Source of the DNA: CALLPQ01 sp964392325
GTDB taxonomy: Bacteria > Pseudomonadota > Alphaproteobacteria > Caulobacterales > Parvularculaceae
Assembly: GCA_964392325.1 (NCBI GenBank)
Contig: CAYMPJ010000001.1
Coordinates: forward strand, 1 to 64,000
Length of the DNA: 64,000 nt
Direction of reading: 5' to 3'
This document shows, piece after piece, positions 50,580-59,782 of this stretch. Positions within the stretch are counted from its first letter, which is position 1. Each line of letters starts with the position of its first letter. Below the pieces are notes generated by a model. That model worked only from the letters and a program-made list of their open reading frames with translations, was not told the origin of the DNA and ran no database searches. The translations under genes and the position numbers were made by a program.

Positions 50580-52889
50580 GTGCGTTTTTCTAATAATGTT
50601 TCATCGACAGCCATTTTAGCGGTTTGCTTAAGCTTTGTCTTGGCAGGGTGCACAACATTGTACGGTCCTGAGACGGACTCACCTGCTATTGGCCCAGAGA
50701 GTCGAGCCACCTCTTCTGAGCAAGAAATACCTTTCGTTCAGGATGTTCTTTTATCCTCGCGCATCAAAACACCGGGCAGTGCCGATGAAGACAGCAGCGA
50801 GCCCGCAGATGATGCTCTATTGAATATCATTAAAGAAGAAAACAATGGCGATGACACGCCTGTATTTGATGAACGTTCGCGCGTCAGCGATATCCCCAGT
50901 CTTGTTGAAGAGGAAGCCAGTCGCAATATCGATGAAACACCGCCGCCAGCTTTTAAAACCAATGAGATTGATGCACGCGTAACACCGTTACCGGTGCCTG
51001 CCTTTATTGATGTTGTCTTCGGAGAAATGCTTGGCGTGCCATTTGTTACAGGCCCTGGCATCGCAAACAAAAGTGAAGTTGTTCAACTGCGCTCTTCGGG
51101 CACGATGGAGTCAAAAACCTTCCTCGAACTTGTCTCACTTGCGCTGAAAGATTATGGCGTTCGCATAACAAGTGAAGCAGGTGTCTATCAGATTATTGAA
51201 GATCAGGAATTGAAGGCCCGTACGCCGCAATTTATTAAATCGCGCGCCAAAATTTCAACGCCAGCGAATTTGCGCCCTCTCGTTCAATTCGTTCAGCTTA
51301 ACGCTATCAATGCAACCGATATGGTACGCATTCTGCGTCAAGCTCTTGGTAGAAAAAAAGACGGGTTATCAATTGAATCCTCTAATGATAGTAATTTTGT
51401 CATTCTTGGGGGCTTGCCTTCCGATATCGATGTGGCTCTTGATATTGTCTATCAAATGGACGAGCTTGATTATGCCGGTACGCAAGTCCAACGTTATTCA
51501 CCGGCCTTTTGGTCTGCACGCAATCTTCAAACAGAGATGAACACATTGTTGGGCGCTGAAGGGTGGGAGTCCAGTATCAATGCCCGTGAGCAAAAATCAA
51601 TTTTGATGCTTGCGATTAACTACTCCAATGATTTGATGATTTTTACGCGCTCCCCAGAAGCAAGGGCGCGGGTCAATTATTGGTTGAACGAGCTTGATCA
51701 ACCAACCCCGCAAGGTGACGTTTCTGAATTATTCGTATACGAAGTTCAAAATCTTGATGCGCAACTACTCGCCGAAACTGTCAACAATGTTTTGGGAAAC
51801 GCAGGAACACCGGGCGGGGTTAATCGGCCTCCGGCCCTTCCCGACGGCCAGGGCATTGGTTCAGGGGGCAGCTTTGGATCCCAGGGGCGTCCCAATAATG
51901 TTAATGGTAGCCCTCAAACAGGTCTTGTGGCAACCACTCAGGCTCTTGTCGTAGACCCACTTGGTAACCGACTCATTTATTCAGGTACAGCCAGCGACTA
52001 TCAACGCCTACTTCCCTTGTTTAAACAACTTGATCGCGCCCCCGCCGAGGTATTGATCGAAGTGACCATCGCCGACATATCGCTCAATGATGACGCCTCC
52101 CTTGGTGTCGATTGGGGGTTTAATAATGTGGGCGGCGACAATGAAACCATTGACGCAGATGGTTCGAGTGCAAATAGCTTCTTTCGCGATCTTGCAGGCT
52201 CAATTGCAGGCGGCCCTGGCGGATTAGCTGGCACAATTGCAAATGAAAACTTTGGCGCAACTCTGGATGCTGCCGCAAATAATGGCGATGTCCGCATTCT
52301 ATCAACACCGCGCATTATAACCCGTTCGGGTTCTGCTGCGCAGGTGCAAATTGGTTCTGACGTACCCGTCCTATCTAGTCAGGGTTCATCAACTGACGGT
52401 GGCTTTGGCAGCATTCTTAATACTATCGAATATCGCTCCACCGGTATTCTTCTTTCCATCGAGCCGATTGTTTATGGCAATAACCGTGTGGATATAAATA
52501 TCTCTCAGGAACTCTCCAGTACCTCGGCTGGGGAAGTTGCTGGCATAACAAGCCCAACATTTACAAATACCAGTGTGTCAACAGCGCTTTCCCTTGAAGA
52601 TGGCTCAACGGCGGTGATTGGCGGTTTGATTCAAGAAACTGTGGATGTTTCAAATAGCGGTGTTCCGATATTAAAAGACCTTCCCGCGCTGGGCAATTTG
52701 TTTAGCAGTAGTAGTTATTCGGAATCCAAACGTGAAGTCGTGATTTTTATTACTGCTTATGTTCTGCAAGGACAAAAAGACCGGGATGATATTGTCAATG
52801 AATTTTCCCGTAGCTTTAATAACACATCCTCAAAAAGCGAGCTTGTTACGTTACGCCCGAAAAAATTCATTTCCCGAACAACATTTTAA
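50580..52889 (+). CDS. gspD: Type II secretion system outer membrane secretin GspD
   Basis: A 769-residue secretin that forms the outer membrane gate. GTG start with AAGGGGAAG upstream. N terminus is a lipoprotein signal: hydrophobic TAILAVCLSFVLAGC with lipid-bearing Cys24. N domains follow: N0 around INEIDARVTPLPVPAFIDVV, KTFLELVSLALKDYGVRI; repeated N1-N3 units with VQLNAINATDMVRILRQALG. The C-terminal secretin domain starts about LIEVTIADISLNDDASLG and has the gate and lip VRILSTPRIITRSGSAAQVQIG and GLIQETVDVSNSGVPILKDLPALGNLF. A Gly/Ser/Asn-rich linker lies at about residue 410-450. gspI follows 44 bases after the stop. Confidence 0.94.
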   Translation: MRFSNNVSSTAILAVCLSFVLAGCTTLYGPETDSPAIGPESRATSSEQEIPFVQDVLLSSRIKTPGSADEDSSEPADDALLNIIKEENNGDDTPVFDERSRVSDIPSLVEEEASRNIDETPPPAFKTNEIDARVTPLPVPAFIDVVFGEMLGVPFVTGPGIANKSEVVQLRSSGTMESKTFLELVSLALKDYGVRITSEAGVYQIIEDQELKARTPQFIKSRAKISTPANLRPLVQFVQLNAINATDMVRILRQALGRKKDGLSIESSNDSNFVILGGLPSDIDVALDIVYQMDELDYAGTQVQRYSPAFWSARNLQTEMNTLLGAEGWESSINAREQKSILMLAINYSNDLMIFTRSPEARARVNYWLNELDQPTPQGDVSELFVYEVQNLDAQLLAETVNNVLGNAGTPGGVNRPPALPDGQGIGSGGSFGSQGRPNNVNGSPQTGLVATTQALVVDPLGNRLIYSGTASDYQRLLPLFKQLDRAPAEVLIEVTIADISLNDDASLGVDWGFNNVGGDNETIDADGSSANSFFRDLAGSIAGGPGGLAGTIANENFGATLDAAANNGDVRILSTPRIITRSGSAAQVQIGSDVPVLSSQGSSTDGGFGSILNTIEYRSTGILLSIEPIVYGNNRVDINISQELSSTSAGEVAGITSPTFTNTSVSTALSLEDGSTAVIGGLIQETVDVSNSGVPILKDLPALGNLFSSSSYSESKREVVIFITAYVLQGQKDRDDIVNEFSRSFNNTSSKSELVTLRPKKFISRTTF

Positions 52890-52933
52890 GCTGTACCGGG
52901 ACTATAATCTAGCATCACCGATTAAGGTATAGC

Positions 52934-53362
52934 GTGTCAGACAAACACCAAATAAACCAGCAGGGATTTTCAGTATTGGAAGCCCTTGCTGCTGTGACTT
53001 TGATCGCGCTGGCTTTTTTGCCGCTTCTAACCCTGCAAAGCCAGTTAATACGCACCACAATCGCCATTGAGCGCGCCGAAGAAAAGGTCAGGGTACAATC
53101 AAATGCACTCGCCTATCTACGCTCGGTAAATCCCGTTTTGCGCGGTACCGGCGAGGAAAATCTTGGCCTTGCCACTTTAAAATGGACCTCACGTCCTTTA
53201 ACCCAGCCCCGTCCTCCTGTGAGCATGAACGGAGAAATTGGCCGCTTTAATGTACAGCTTTTCGAAATTGATGCTGTTTTAGAGTTTCAAGACAGGCGCG
53301 TCATTCCCATCACCGTTCGTCAGGTCGGTTGGGTCGCAACAAGAGAGCCATTTAGCAGCTAG
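52934..53362 (+). CDS. gspI: Type II secretion system minor pseudopilin GspI
   Basis: A 142-residue pseudopilin. GTG start; processing site INQQG|FSVLEALAAVTLIALAFLPLL with Glu at +5 and an 11-residue leader. The body is short and carries LRSVNPVLRGTGEENLGLA. Last gene of the rightward T2SS operon. It converges with leuB. Confidence 0.83.
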   Translation: MSDKHQINQQGFSVLEALAAVTLIALAFLPLLTLQSQLIRTTIAIERAEEKVRVQSNALAYLRSVNPVLRGTGEENLGLATLKWTSRPLTQPRPPVSMNGEIGRFNVQLFEIDAVLEFQDRRVIPITVRQVGWVATREPFSS

Positions 53363-53376
53363 GGGCTAAGTGCCAT

Positions 53377-54417
53377 TTAGATTTGCGCAGTAATATATTC
53401 CGCCACATCGCTACAAGATTTATTGCCGCCAATATCGGCCGTAACAAATCCCTCAAATAGCGCTTTTAGAACCCCCATCTCAATTGCCCGCGCACTTTCT
53501 TCATGGCCCACACTATAGCGCAATAACATCGCCGCACTTAAAATCGAGCCAACCGGATTGGCTTTATTTTGTCCTGCAATATCGGGGGCAGATCCGTGAA
53601 TGGGCTCATAAAGACCCGCACGCCCAAGACCCAATGATGCAGATGGGGCAAGACCAATGGAGCCGGTAATAACAGAGGCTTCATCACTTAATATATCGCC
53701 AAACATATTTTCTGTCAGAATAACATCATATGCAGACGGGTTTTGAATAAGCTTCATCGCCATCGCATCCACCAGCACATGTTCCAGAGTGATATCGGGA
53801 TATTCATCGCGGTGCATGGAAATCACTGTGTCACGCCATAACCGGCTCGTCGCAAGCACATTTGCCTTATCCACAGACGTTAATCGTCCATCACGGCCTT
53901 TGGCTGTTTCAAACGCTATTTTTGCGACCCGCGCCACTTCCTCGCGCGAATAAGCACATTCATCAGTCGCATGATCCGTGCCCTCGCTGCGTTTTCCAAA
54001 ATAAATTCCCCCCGTCAGCTCACGGACAATAACAAAATCGATCCCCCCGGCTTTATCAATCCGCAAAGGCGAGAGATGTTCAAGACCGCCATAGCTTTTC
54101 ACAGGGCGCAAATTTGAAAAAACGCGGAGCTCGCTGCGCAAACTCAAAAGCCCCCCCTCAGGGCGAAGCTCACCGCCATCCCATTTTGGCCCGCCAACAG
54201 CGCCCAGAAAAATCGCGTCAGCGGCCAAACAAGCCTCACGTGTAGATTGTGGAAAAGGGTCATTATGATTGTCGATAGCGATGCCCCCAAAATCATGTGT
54301 ATCAAAGGAAAGGCCAAGGGAAAAACGCTCACTTGCCGCTTCCAGAACTTGCCGCGCGCCTGCTGCTACCTCAGGGCCTACGCCGTCGCCGGGTAGAAAA
54401 ACAATTTTAATACTCAT
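53377..54417 (-). CDS. leuB: 3-isopropylmalate dehydrogenase
   Basis: NAD-dependent oxidative decarboxylation of 3-isopropylmalate in leucine synthesis. 346 residues. Motifs: LPGDGVGPEVAAGARQVLE, the substrate loop FSNLRPVKSYGGLEH, VIVRELTGGIYFGKRSE, NVLATSRLWRDTV and NMFGDILSDEASVITGSIGLAPSASLG. Last gene in the transcription order ilvD-ilvC-leuC-leuD-leuB. Confidence 0.97.
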   Translation of the reverse strand: MSIKIVFLPGDGVGPEVAAGARQVLEAASERFSLGLSFDTHDFGGIAIDNHNDPFPQSTREACLAADAIFLGAVGGPKWDGGELRPEGGLLSLRSELRVFSNLRPVKSYGGLEHLSPLRIDKAGGIDFVIVRELTGGIYFGKRSEGTDHATDECAYSREEVARVAKIAFETAKGRDGRLTSVDKANVLATSRLWRDTVISMHRDEYPDITLEHVLVDAMAMKLIQNPSAYDVILTENMFGDILSDEASVITGSIGLAPSASLGLGRAGLYEPIHGSAPDIAGQNKANPVGSILSAAMLLRYSVGHEESARAIEMGVLKALFEGFVTADIGGNKSCSDVAEYITAQI

Positions 54418-54479
54418 CTGTATAAAAACCTTCGTATTTTTATTTCCGGTAACTCATAAGGCTTGACGCCCACAACAAC

Positions 54480-55055
54480 TCATTGAGCTTCAAAAGCTTC
54501 GATTGCATCAAGCTGGCCCAGCAAATGTCCAAGCGGATCAACACCGTTAAGCAAACATTGACGCGCAAAAGACTCAACTTCAAAATCTGAATTCCCGCTC
54601 TCACCATAAGTGACGGTCAAATTCTCAAGATCAATAGACACTTCAATACCCGGATTTGCGAGCAGATAGGCATGGGTTTTGGCATCAACCGTTACCGGTA
54701 GCAGTCCATTTTTGAGGGAGTTATTTTTAAAAATATCGGCAATATCTGAACTGATAACAGCGCGAAATCCAAAATCGAGCAAGGCCCAAGGCGCATGTTC
54801 GCGCGAGGAACCACATCCAAAATTCGATCCCCCGACCAATATTTTATGTTTTGCAATATCGAAGCTGTCGAGCGGACTATCATTTTTCAGCTGCCCTTCA
54901 TTATTATAGCGCCAGTCATAAAAGGCTGACTTACCCAAACCTTCACGCGAAGTGGTGGTTAAAAATCGCGCCGGAATAATTTGATCCGTATCAATATTTT
55001 CTTGCGCCAAGACGACTGTATTCGAGACAATTTTTTTAATCGGTTCAAATGACAT
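54480..55055 (-). CDS. leuD: 3-isopropylmalate dehydratase small subunit
   Basis: Small subunit of the leucine isomerase, 191 residues. Motifs: VLAQENIDTDQIIPARFL and the conserved LVGGSNFGCGSSREHAPWAL with FKNNSLKNGLLPV. The start is ATG at 55055, one base after the leuC stop; an open upstream frame is not used. The two subunits form the aconitase-like enzyme. Confidence 0.96.
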   Translation of the reverse strand: MSFEPIKKIVSNTVVLAQENIDTDQIIPARFLTTTSREGLGKSAFYDWRYNNEGQLKNDSPLDSFDIAKHKILVGGSNFGCGSSREHAPWALLDFGFRAVISSDIADIFKNNSLKNGLLPVTVDAKTHAYLLANPGIEVSIDLENLTVTYGESGNSDFEVESFARQCLLNGVDPLGHLLGQLDAIEAFEAQ

Positions 55056-55056
55056 T

Positions 55057-56478
55057 TTACTGGTCCTGTTTCTCTTCAAGAGGCGCGTAATCTCTTGGAT
55101 CAGCAATATGCCCCGCAATCGCACTGGCGGCAGCCGTTTCTGGACTTGCAAGCACAGTACGCACCCCCACACCCTGACGGCCAATAAAATTCCGGTTGGA
55201 TGTCGAGACCACCAGCTCGCCCGGCTTGCCTTGATCGCCATTCATGCCGATACACATCGAGCAACCCGGCTCGCGCCACTGCGCCCCGGCGCTGAGAAAT
55301 ACCTCATCAAGTTTTTCTGCTTCTGCCGCCTTTTTCACCACTTCAGAGCCCGGCACAATCAAGGTCTGCACATCGGGATTGACTTTTCGTCCCCGCATAA
55401 TCGCCGCAGCGGCGCGCATATCTTCGAGGCGTGAATTGGTGCAACTGCCAATAAAAACCTTATTGACCTTCGCGCGAGCAAATGGCTGGCCTTGCTCGAA
55501 CTGCATATAATCTGCTGCTTCTTGTTGCGATGCATTTGCGGGGCTTGGCGCACTGGCCGTGACCGGCAATGCGGCATCGGGCGAAACCCCAAACGTTATC
55601 ATCGGAGCCAAGGCAGAAATATCAACATCAACTTCCTTATCAAACCGGGCACCCGCTTCGGTTTTCAGACTTTTCCAATCTTCGACCGCACGATCAAATG
55701 CATCTCCCTTTGGAGAAAAATCACGCCCACGGATAAATTCAAATGTTTTCTCGTCCGGCGCAACCATGCCCGAGCGCGCGCCCGCCTCAATGGACATATT
55801 GCAAAGCGTCATCCGCCCTTCCATTGAAAGACCGCTGACCGCCGCCCCGGAAAATTCGATCGCATATCCCTGACCGCCATCAGCGCCGATTTGGGAAATC
55901 ATCGCAAGCGCCATATCTTTAGCGCCAACATTGTCAGGTAAATCACCAATAAAATTCACCCGCATGGATTTTGGCCGGCGCTGTAATACGCACTGGGTTG
56001 CCAGCACATGCCCGACTTCCGTGGTGCCAATTCCAAACGCAAGCGCGCCAAAGGCACCATGGGTAGAGGTGTGACTATCGCCGCAAACAATGGTCTTTCC
56101 GGGCAATGTTAACCCCAGCTCGGGGCCTATGACATGGACGATACCGCGGCGCTCATCGCCCATTTGCAAAAGCTCGATGCCGTGATGTGCGCAATTCTCA
56201 ATCAATTGCGCGACCTGGGCTTCAGCCTGATCGGTCACGTAAGGATATTTGCCATTGCCATCAGCAGGCAGGGTCGGGGTTGAATGATCGAGTGTCCCCA
56301 TGGTGCGATCGGGGCGTCTCACCTTCAGGCCGCGCTCTTTGAGAACGGTGAAAGCCTGCGGGGTTGTCACCTCATGTATGAGATGCAAGTCAATATAAAG
56401 AACCGCCGGGCTCTCCGCCGTTTCCGCAACAACAACATGACGTTGCCAAAGCTTATCAAACAAAGACAGGGCCGCCAT
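55057..56478 (-). CDS. leuC: 3-isopropylmalate dehydratase large subunit
   Basis: 473-residue [4Fe-4S] subunit. Cluster Cys are in FIGSCTNSRLED, and GCSMCIGMN for the pair; substrate and catalytic motifs are VVCGDSHTSTHGAFGALAFGIGTTEV and DHSTPTL. Lies about 200 bases after ilvC and immediately before leuD. Confidence 0.97.
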   Translation of the reverse strand: MAALSLFDKLWQRHVVVAETAESPAVLYIDLHLIHEVTTPQAFTVLKERGLKVRRPDRTMGTLDHSTPTLPADGNGKYPYVTDQAEAQVAQLIENCAHHGIELLQMGDERRGIVHVIGPELGLTLPGKTIVCGDSHTSTHGAFGALAFGIGTTEVGHVLATQCVLQRRPKSMRVNFIGDLPDNVGAKDMALAMISQIGADGGQGYAIEFSGAAVSGLSMEGRMTLCNMSIEAGARSGMVAPDEKTFEFIRGRDFSPKGDAFDRAVEDWKSLKTEAGARFDKEVDVDISALAPMITFGVSPDAALPVTASAPSPANASQQEAADYMQFEQGQPFARAKVNKVFIGSCTNSRLEDMRAAAAIMRGRKVNPDVQTLIVPGSEVVKKAAEAEKLDEVFLSAGAQWREPGCSMCIGMNGDQGKPGELVVSTSNRNFIGRQGVGVRTVLASPETAAASAIAGHIADPRDYAPLEEKQDQ

Positions 56479-56674
56479 AACATTTCATCCTTAAAAAATC
56501 TGCACGTTAGCAATGATCTAGCTTTAACCAATGCGGATATCAATAAGTATAGAAGTAACCCAAAACAACCACTTGAATGATTATCTGTTCTCGCACAATG
56601 AATGTTTCAGCCTCGGACAGTCAGCTTGTGATCTGGAGCCAGCTTTAACCGCAGACTCCAGCTCGCAAGGCTTA

Positions 56675-57697
56675 TTAGTCTTTATTGCCCACATTCGAGC
56701 CCTCTTGGAGCCAAGGCATCCGCGCACGCAAATCACGGCCAGTTTTTTCAATAGGATGGTTGAGATCAGCGTTCAGCATTGCATTGTAGCGCGCTTTCCC
56801 GGCCTGATTTTCCAATATCCAGTTATGGGCAAAATTGCCGTTTTGAATATCTGTCAAAACATCTTTCATACGCGCTTTTGTTTCTTCATTAATCACACGC
56901 GGACCAGAAACGAGATCACCATAAATCGCGGTTTCAGAAATAAATTCATGCATCTTTGCAAGCCCGCCTTCATAGAGAAGATCGACAATAAGTTTTAGCT
57001 CATGAAGACATTCATAATAGGCAATTTCCGGACGGTAGCCCGCTTCAACAAGGGTCTCAAAACCACTGAGAACCAATTCGGTCGCGCCGCCGCACAAAAC
57101 CGCCTGCTCACCAAAGAGATCGGTTTCGGTTTCTTCGCGGAACGTGGTCTCCAGAGCACCAGCGGTAGCGCCGCCAATCAGGAACGTATAGGCAAGTGCC
57201 CGGTCTTTGGCTTTTCCGGTTGCATCTTGGTGTATAGCAAACAAGCAAGGCACACCTGCACCGCGCTCATATTCGCGGCGCACAAGATCGCCGGGGCCTT
57301 TAGGGGCCACCATGATAACATCAACATTTTCAGGGGGCTGCACCCGGCCATAAAGAACGGTAAATCCGTGTGCGAATAATAGAGTATCACCATCATCGAG
57401 GTTTGGCGCAATATCCTCATTGAACACTGTTTCATGGGTCATGTCCGGTGTCAGAACCGCAATGAGTTTAGCCGCTTTTGTCGCTTCGCCAACGGGCAGT
57501 GTCTTCAGGCCATCTTTTTTTGCCTGCACATCGCCCTTACCGCCCGGGCGTACCCCGACAATCACATCACAACCGGAATTTTTCAGATTCAGTGCATGCG
57601 CCCGTCCTTGGCTACCATATCCGACCACAGCAACGGGAAAATCTTTTACCGCTTTTGAGTCCGCATCTTTTTCCGTATAAATCTTAATCGGATCCAT
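56675..57697 (-). CDS. ilvC: Ketol-acid reductoisomerase
   Basis: NADPH-dependent isomeroreductase in valine and isoleucine synthesis. 340 residues, class I. The Rossmann loop is VAVVGYGSQGRAHALNLKNSG; the conserved Asp/Glu metal ligands are in EQAVLCGGATELVLSGFETL, AYYECLHELKLIVDLLYEGG and MHEFISETAIYGDLVSG. It lies 42 bases after ilvD. Confidence 0.97.
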   Translation of the reverse strand: MDPIKIYTEKDADSKAVKDFPVAVVGYGSQGRAHALNLKNSGCDVIVGVRPGGKGDVQAKKDGLKTLPVGEATKAAKLIAVLTPDMTHETVFNEDIAPNLDDGDTLLFAHGFTVLYGRVQPPENVDVIMVAPKGPGDLVRREYERGAGVPCLFAIHQDATGKAKDRALAYTFLIGGATAGALETTFREETETDLFGEQAVLCGGATELVLSGFETLVEAGYRPEIAYYECLHELKLIVDLLYEGGLAKMHEFISETAIYGDLVSGPRVINEETKARMKDVLTDIQNGNFAHNWILENQAGKARYNAMLNADLNHPIEKTGRDLRARMPWLQEGSNVGNKD

Positions 57698-57739
57698 AAT
57701 ATTGTCTTTCCTTTTGATATCCTAAAAATCGTTCATTCA

Positions 57740-59413
57740 TTAATCGTCAAGCTCTATGGTCACCGCGCCTTTGGAGGCAGAGGCAGCAAGGCGCGCATAT
57801 TTATCAAATGCACCGCCCATTTTATTGAGGGGGCGGGGCTTATAGTCTTTGCGGCGTTTTTCCCAATCAATATCCGCATCAATCCGGCGTGCTTCTGCAT
57901 CGATTTTGATGATGTCACCATCGCGGATAAGCGCAATGGGCCCACCATTTGCCGCTTCGGGTGCGACATGACCAATAACAAACCCATGGGAGGCACCGGA
58001 AAAACGGCCATCTGTAATCAGCGCAACTTTTCCCGCCAGCCCCTGCCCCGCAACAGCGGCGGTTACCGCTAACATTTCGCGCATTCCTGGCCCGCCTTTC
58101 GGGCCTTCATGACGAATAATCACCACATCGCCTTCAACGATCTGATTTTTTGAAACAGCCTCAAACGCATCATCTTCGCAATCAAAAACCCGTGCACGCC
58201 CTTCAAAAGCGCCGTCACTATAGCCTGCGGTTTTAAGCACAGACCCTTCTGGCGCCATGTCTCCATAAAGAATACGAAGCCCGCCAGTTTCTTTCATTGG
58301 GGCACTGACAGTTTTAACAACATCTTGTCCGGGGGCTTCTTTCGCAGAGGAAAATTCTTCAAACAAAGTCTTGCCGCTGACAGTCGGCGTATCGACAATT
58401 TTTTTACCCTCACGAAGACGCTCGCCAAAAAGACGAACGCCGCCCGCCGCATAAAGGTCTTTGGCTAGATAAGCGCCGCCCGGTTTTAAATTGGTGATGA
58501 CCGGCGTAGAGCGAGATAGCGTATCAAATTCGTCAATTGAAAAAGGAACGCCCGCCTCTATGCCGATTGCGGTTAAATGCAAGACCGCATTGGTCGAACC
58601 GCCACTTGCCACAACAGCTGTTGCCGCATTGCGAAGGCTTTCCTGGGTGATGAAAGACCGCGCCGAAACACCTTCATAGGCCAGTTTTGCAACCAGCTCC
58701 CCGCAACGGGTCGCCTCATCATTTTTTTCTTCGGCAATCGCCGGCGGATCGCCAGCGCCAATGGGCGCAAGACCCAAAAAGGCTAGCGCCATCGCCATGG
58801 TGTTTGCGGTAAATTGCCCGCCACATGCACCAGCACCCGGGCATGCCTTGCGCTCGATTTCATCTAGTTTTGCACCATCAATATCCCCTGATGCATGAGC
58901 GCCCACCGCCTCGAAAACATCCTGGATAGACAAATCCTTCCCGTCGCAATGGCCGGGCATAATCGTGCCGCCATAAAAAATCACACCGGGAATATCCATA
59001 CGCGCAAGCGCCATCGCCGCCGCTGGCAGGGTCTTATCACATCCGACCATAATAATGGCTGCGTCCAGCGAATGTCCGCGTACCGCCAATTCAATGGAAT
59101 CCGCGATCACTTCGCGCGAGATCAATGAAGCGCGCATCCCCTCGCCGCCCATTGTAATCCCGTCCGAGACAACAATGGTATTAAAATCAACAGGCGTCGC
59201 CCCGCCTTTTCGAATACCCTCGCGCACCGGCTCAGCCAATTGCCCAAGATGCATATTGCACGGCGTTACACTCGACCAGGTATTCACCAGCGCGACCATT
59301 GGCTGGGCCAAATCCTTATCGTCATAGCCAGCAGCGCGCAGCATGGCACGGGCCGGTGCTTTTGCTGGCCCCTTGGTGATAGCATCCGAAATTTTATTTA
59401 TCAGCGTGGCCAT
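57740..59413 (-). CDS. ilvD: Dihydroxy-acid dehydratase
   Basis: Converts dihydroxy-acids to keto acids for Ile/Val synthesis. 557 residues, the shorter form. Fe-S and metal ligands: the Cys in AIIMVGCDKTLPAAAMALAR, the Cys in CPGAGACGGQFTANTMAMAL and RMTPCNMHLGQL. The N terminus reads ATLINKISDAITKGPAKAPARAML. First gene in the leftward ilv-leu run; upstream is a region with an attenuator-like hairpin. Confidence 0.97.
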   Translation of the reverse strand: MATLINKISDAITKGPAKAPARAMLRAAGYDDKDLAQPMVALVNTWSSVTPCNMHLGQLAEPVREGIRKGGATPVDFNTIVVSDGITMGGEGMRASLISREVIADSIELAVRGHSLDAAIIMVGCDKTLPAAAMALARMDIPGVIFYGGTIMPGHCDGKDLSIQDVFEAVGAHASGDIDGAKLDEIERKACPGAGACGGQFTANTMAMALAFLGLAPIGAGDPPAIAEEKNDEATRCGELVAKLAYEGVSARSFITQESLRNAATAVVASGGSTNAVLHLTAIGIEAGVPFSIDEFDTLSRSTPVITNLKPGGAYLAKDLYAAGGVRLFGERLREGKKIVDTPTVSGKTLFEEFSSAKEAPGQDVVKTVSAPMKETGGLRILYGDMAPEGSVLKTAGYSDGAFEGRARVFDCEDDAFEAVSKNQIVEGDVVIIRHEGPKGGPGMREMLAVTAAVAGQGLAGKVALITDGRFSGASHGFVIGHVAPEAANGGPIALIRDGDIIKIDAEARRIDADIDWEKRRKDYKPRPLNKMGGAFDKYARLAASASKGAVTIELDD

Positions 59414-59547
59414 AATCGAAGCGCCCGGTCATCTTATTGGCCCTTTAATGAGGGCGCAAAATCTTGAAAATACATCCGCATACCGCAACCATTTTTGCCA
59501 AATATTCACTGGCCAGTAGGTCAGCAGGCTTTACGATCATTCACCAA
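59414..59547. other. Leader region downstream part, upstream of ilvD
   Basis: About 135 bases between the attenuator-like hairpin and the ilvD start. No gene. A/T-rich, with no strong RBS identified except in the last bases before ATG. Confidence 0.35.
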
Positions 59548-59575
59548 TTAAAAGAGCCAGCCCAAAAAAGCTGGC
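59546..59575 (-). terminator. Attenuator-like hairpin in the ilvD leader
   Basis: Read leftward, GCCAGC (59575-59570), loop TTTTTTGG, GCTGGC (59561-59556) and then TCTTTTAATT form an intrinsic-terminator-like hairpin inside the 370-base leader upstream of ilvD. It overlaps the end of a small leader ORF. This is consistent with attenuation of branched-chain amino acid genes, but the alternative fold was not worked out. Confidence 0.45.
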
Positions 59576-59637
59576 ACTGATATGTCAGACAAGATCAAAA
59601 ATTCTGCATCGCAATATGAAGATGTGCGTGTGGGCAT
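59548..59637 (-). CDS. Possible leader peptide of ilvD
   Basis: A 29-residue frame with ATG at 59637 and TAA at 59548-59550. Its middle portion is enriched in branched-chain residues (FLILSDISV, i.e. L, I, L, I and V in nine codons) and its end overlaps the terminator-like hairpin. RBS is weak, so this may be chance, but the layout is that of an attenuation peptide. Confidence 0.3.
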   Translation of the reverse strand: MPTRTSSYCDAEFLILSDISVPAFLGWLF

Positions 59638-59782
59638 ACACCACGGATAGGCACTGGAAACAAGAGAAAAATCACGAGAAGCCTGACTTTTACGCGTATA
59701 TCTGACCTAAATTCAATATTTTTAGCCATTTACTCTAAAATAATAGTAATATTTGACTTTAACTGGCGTTTGCGCAGTCCGT

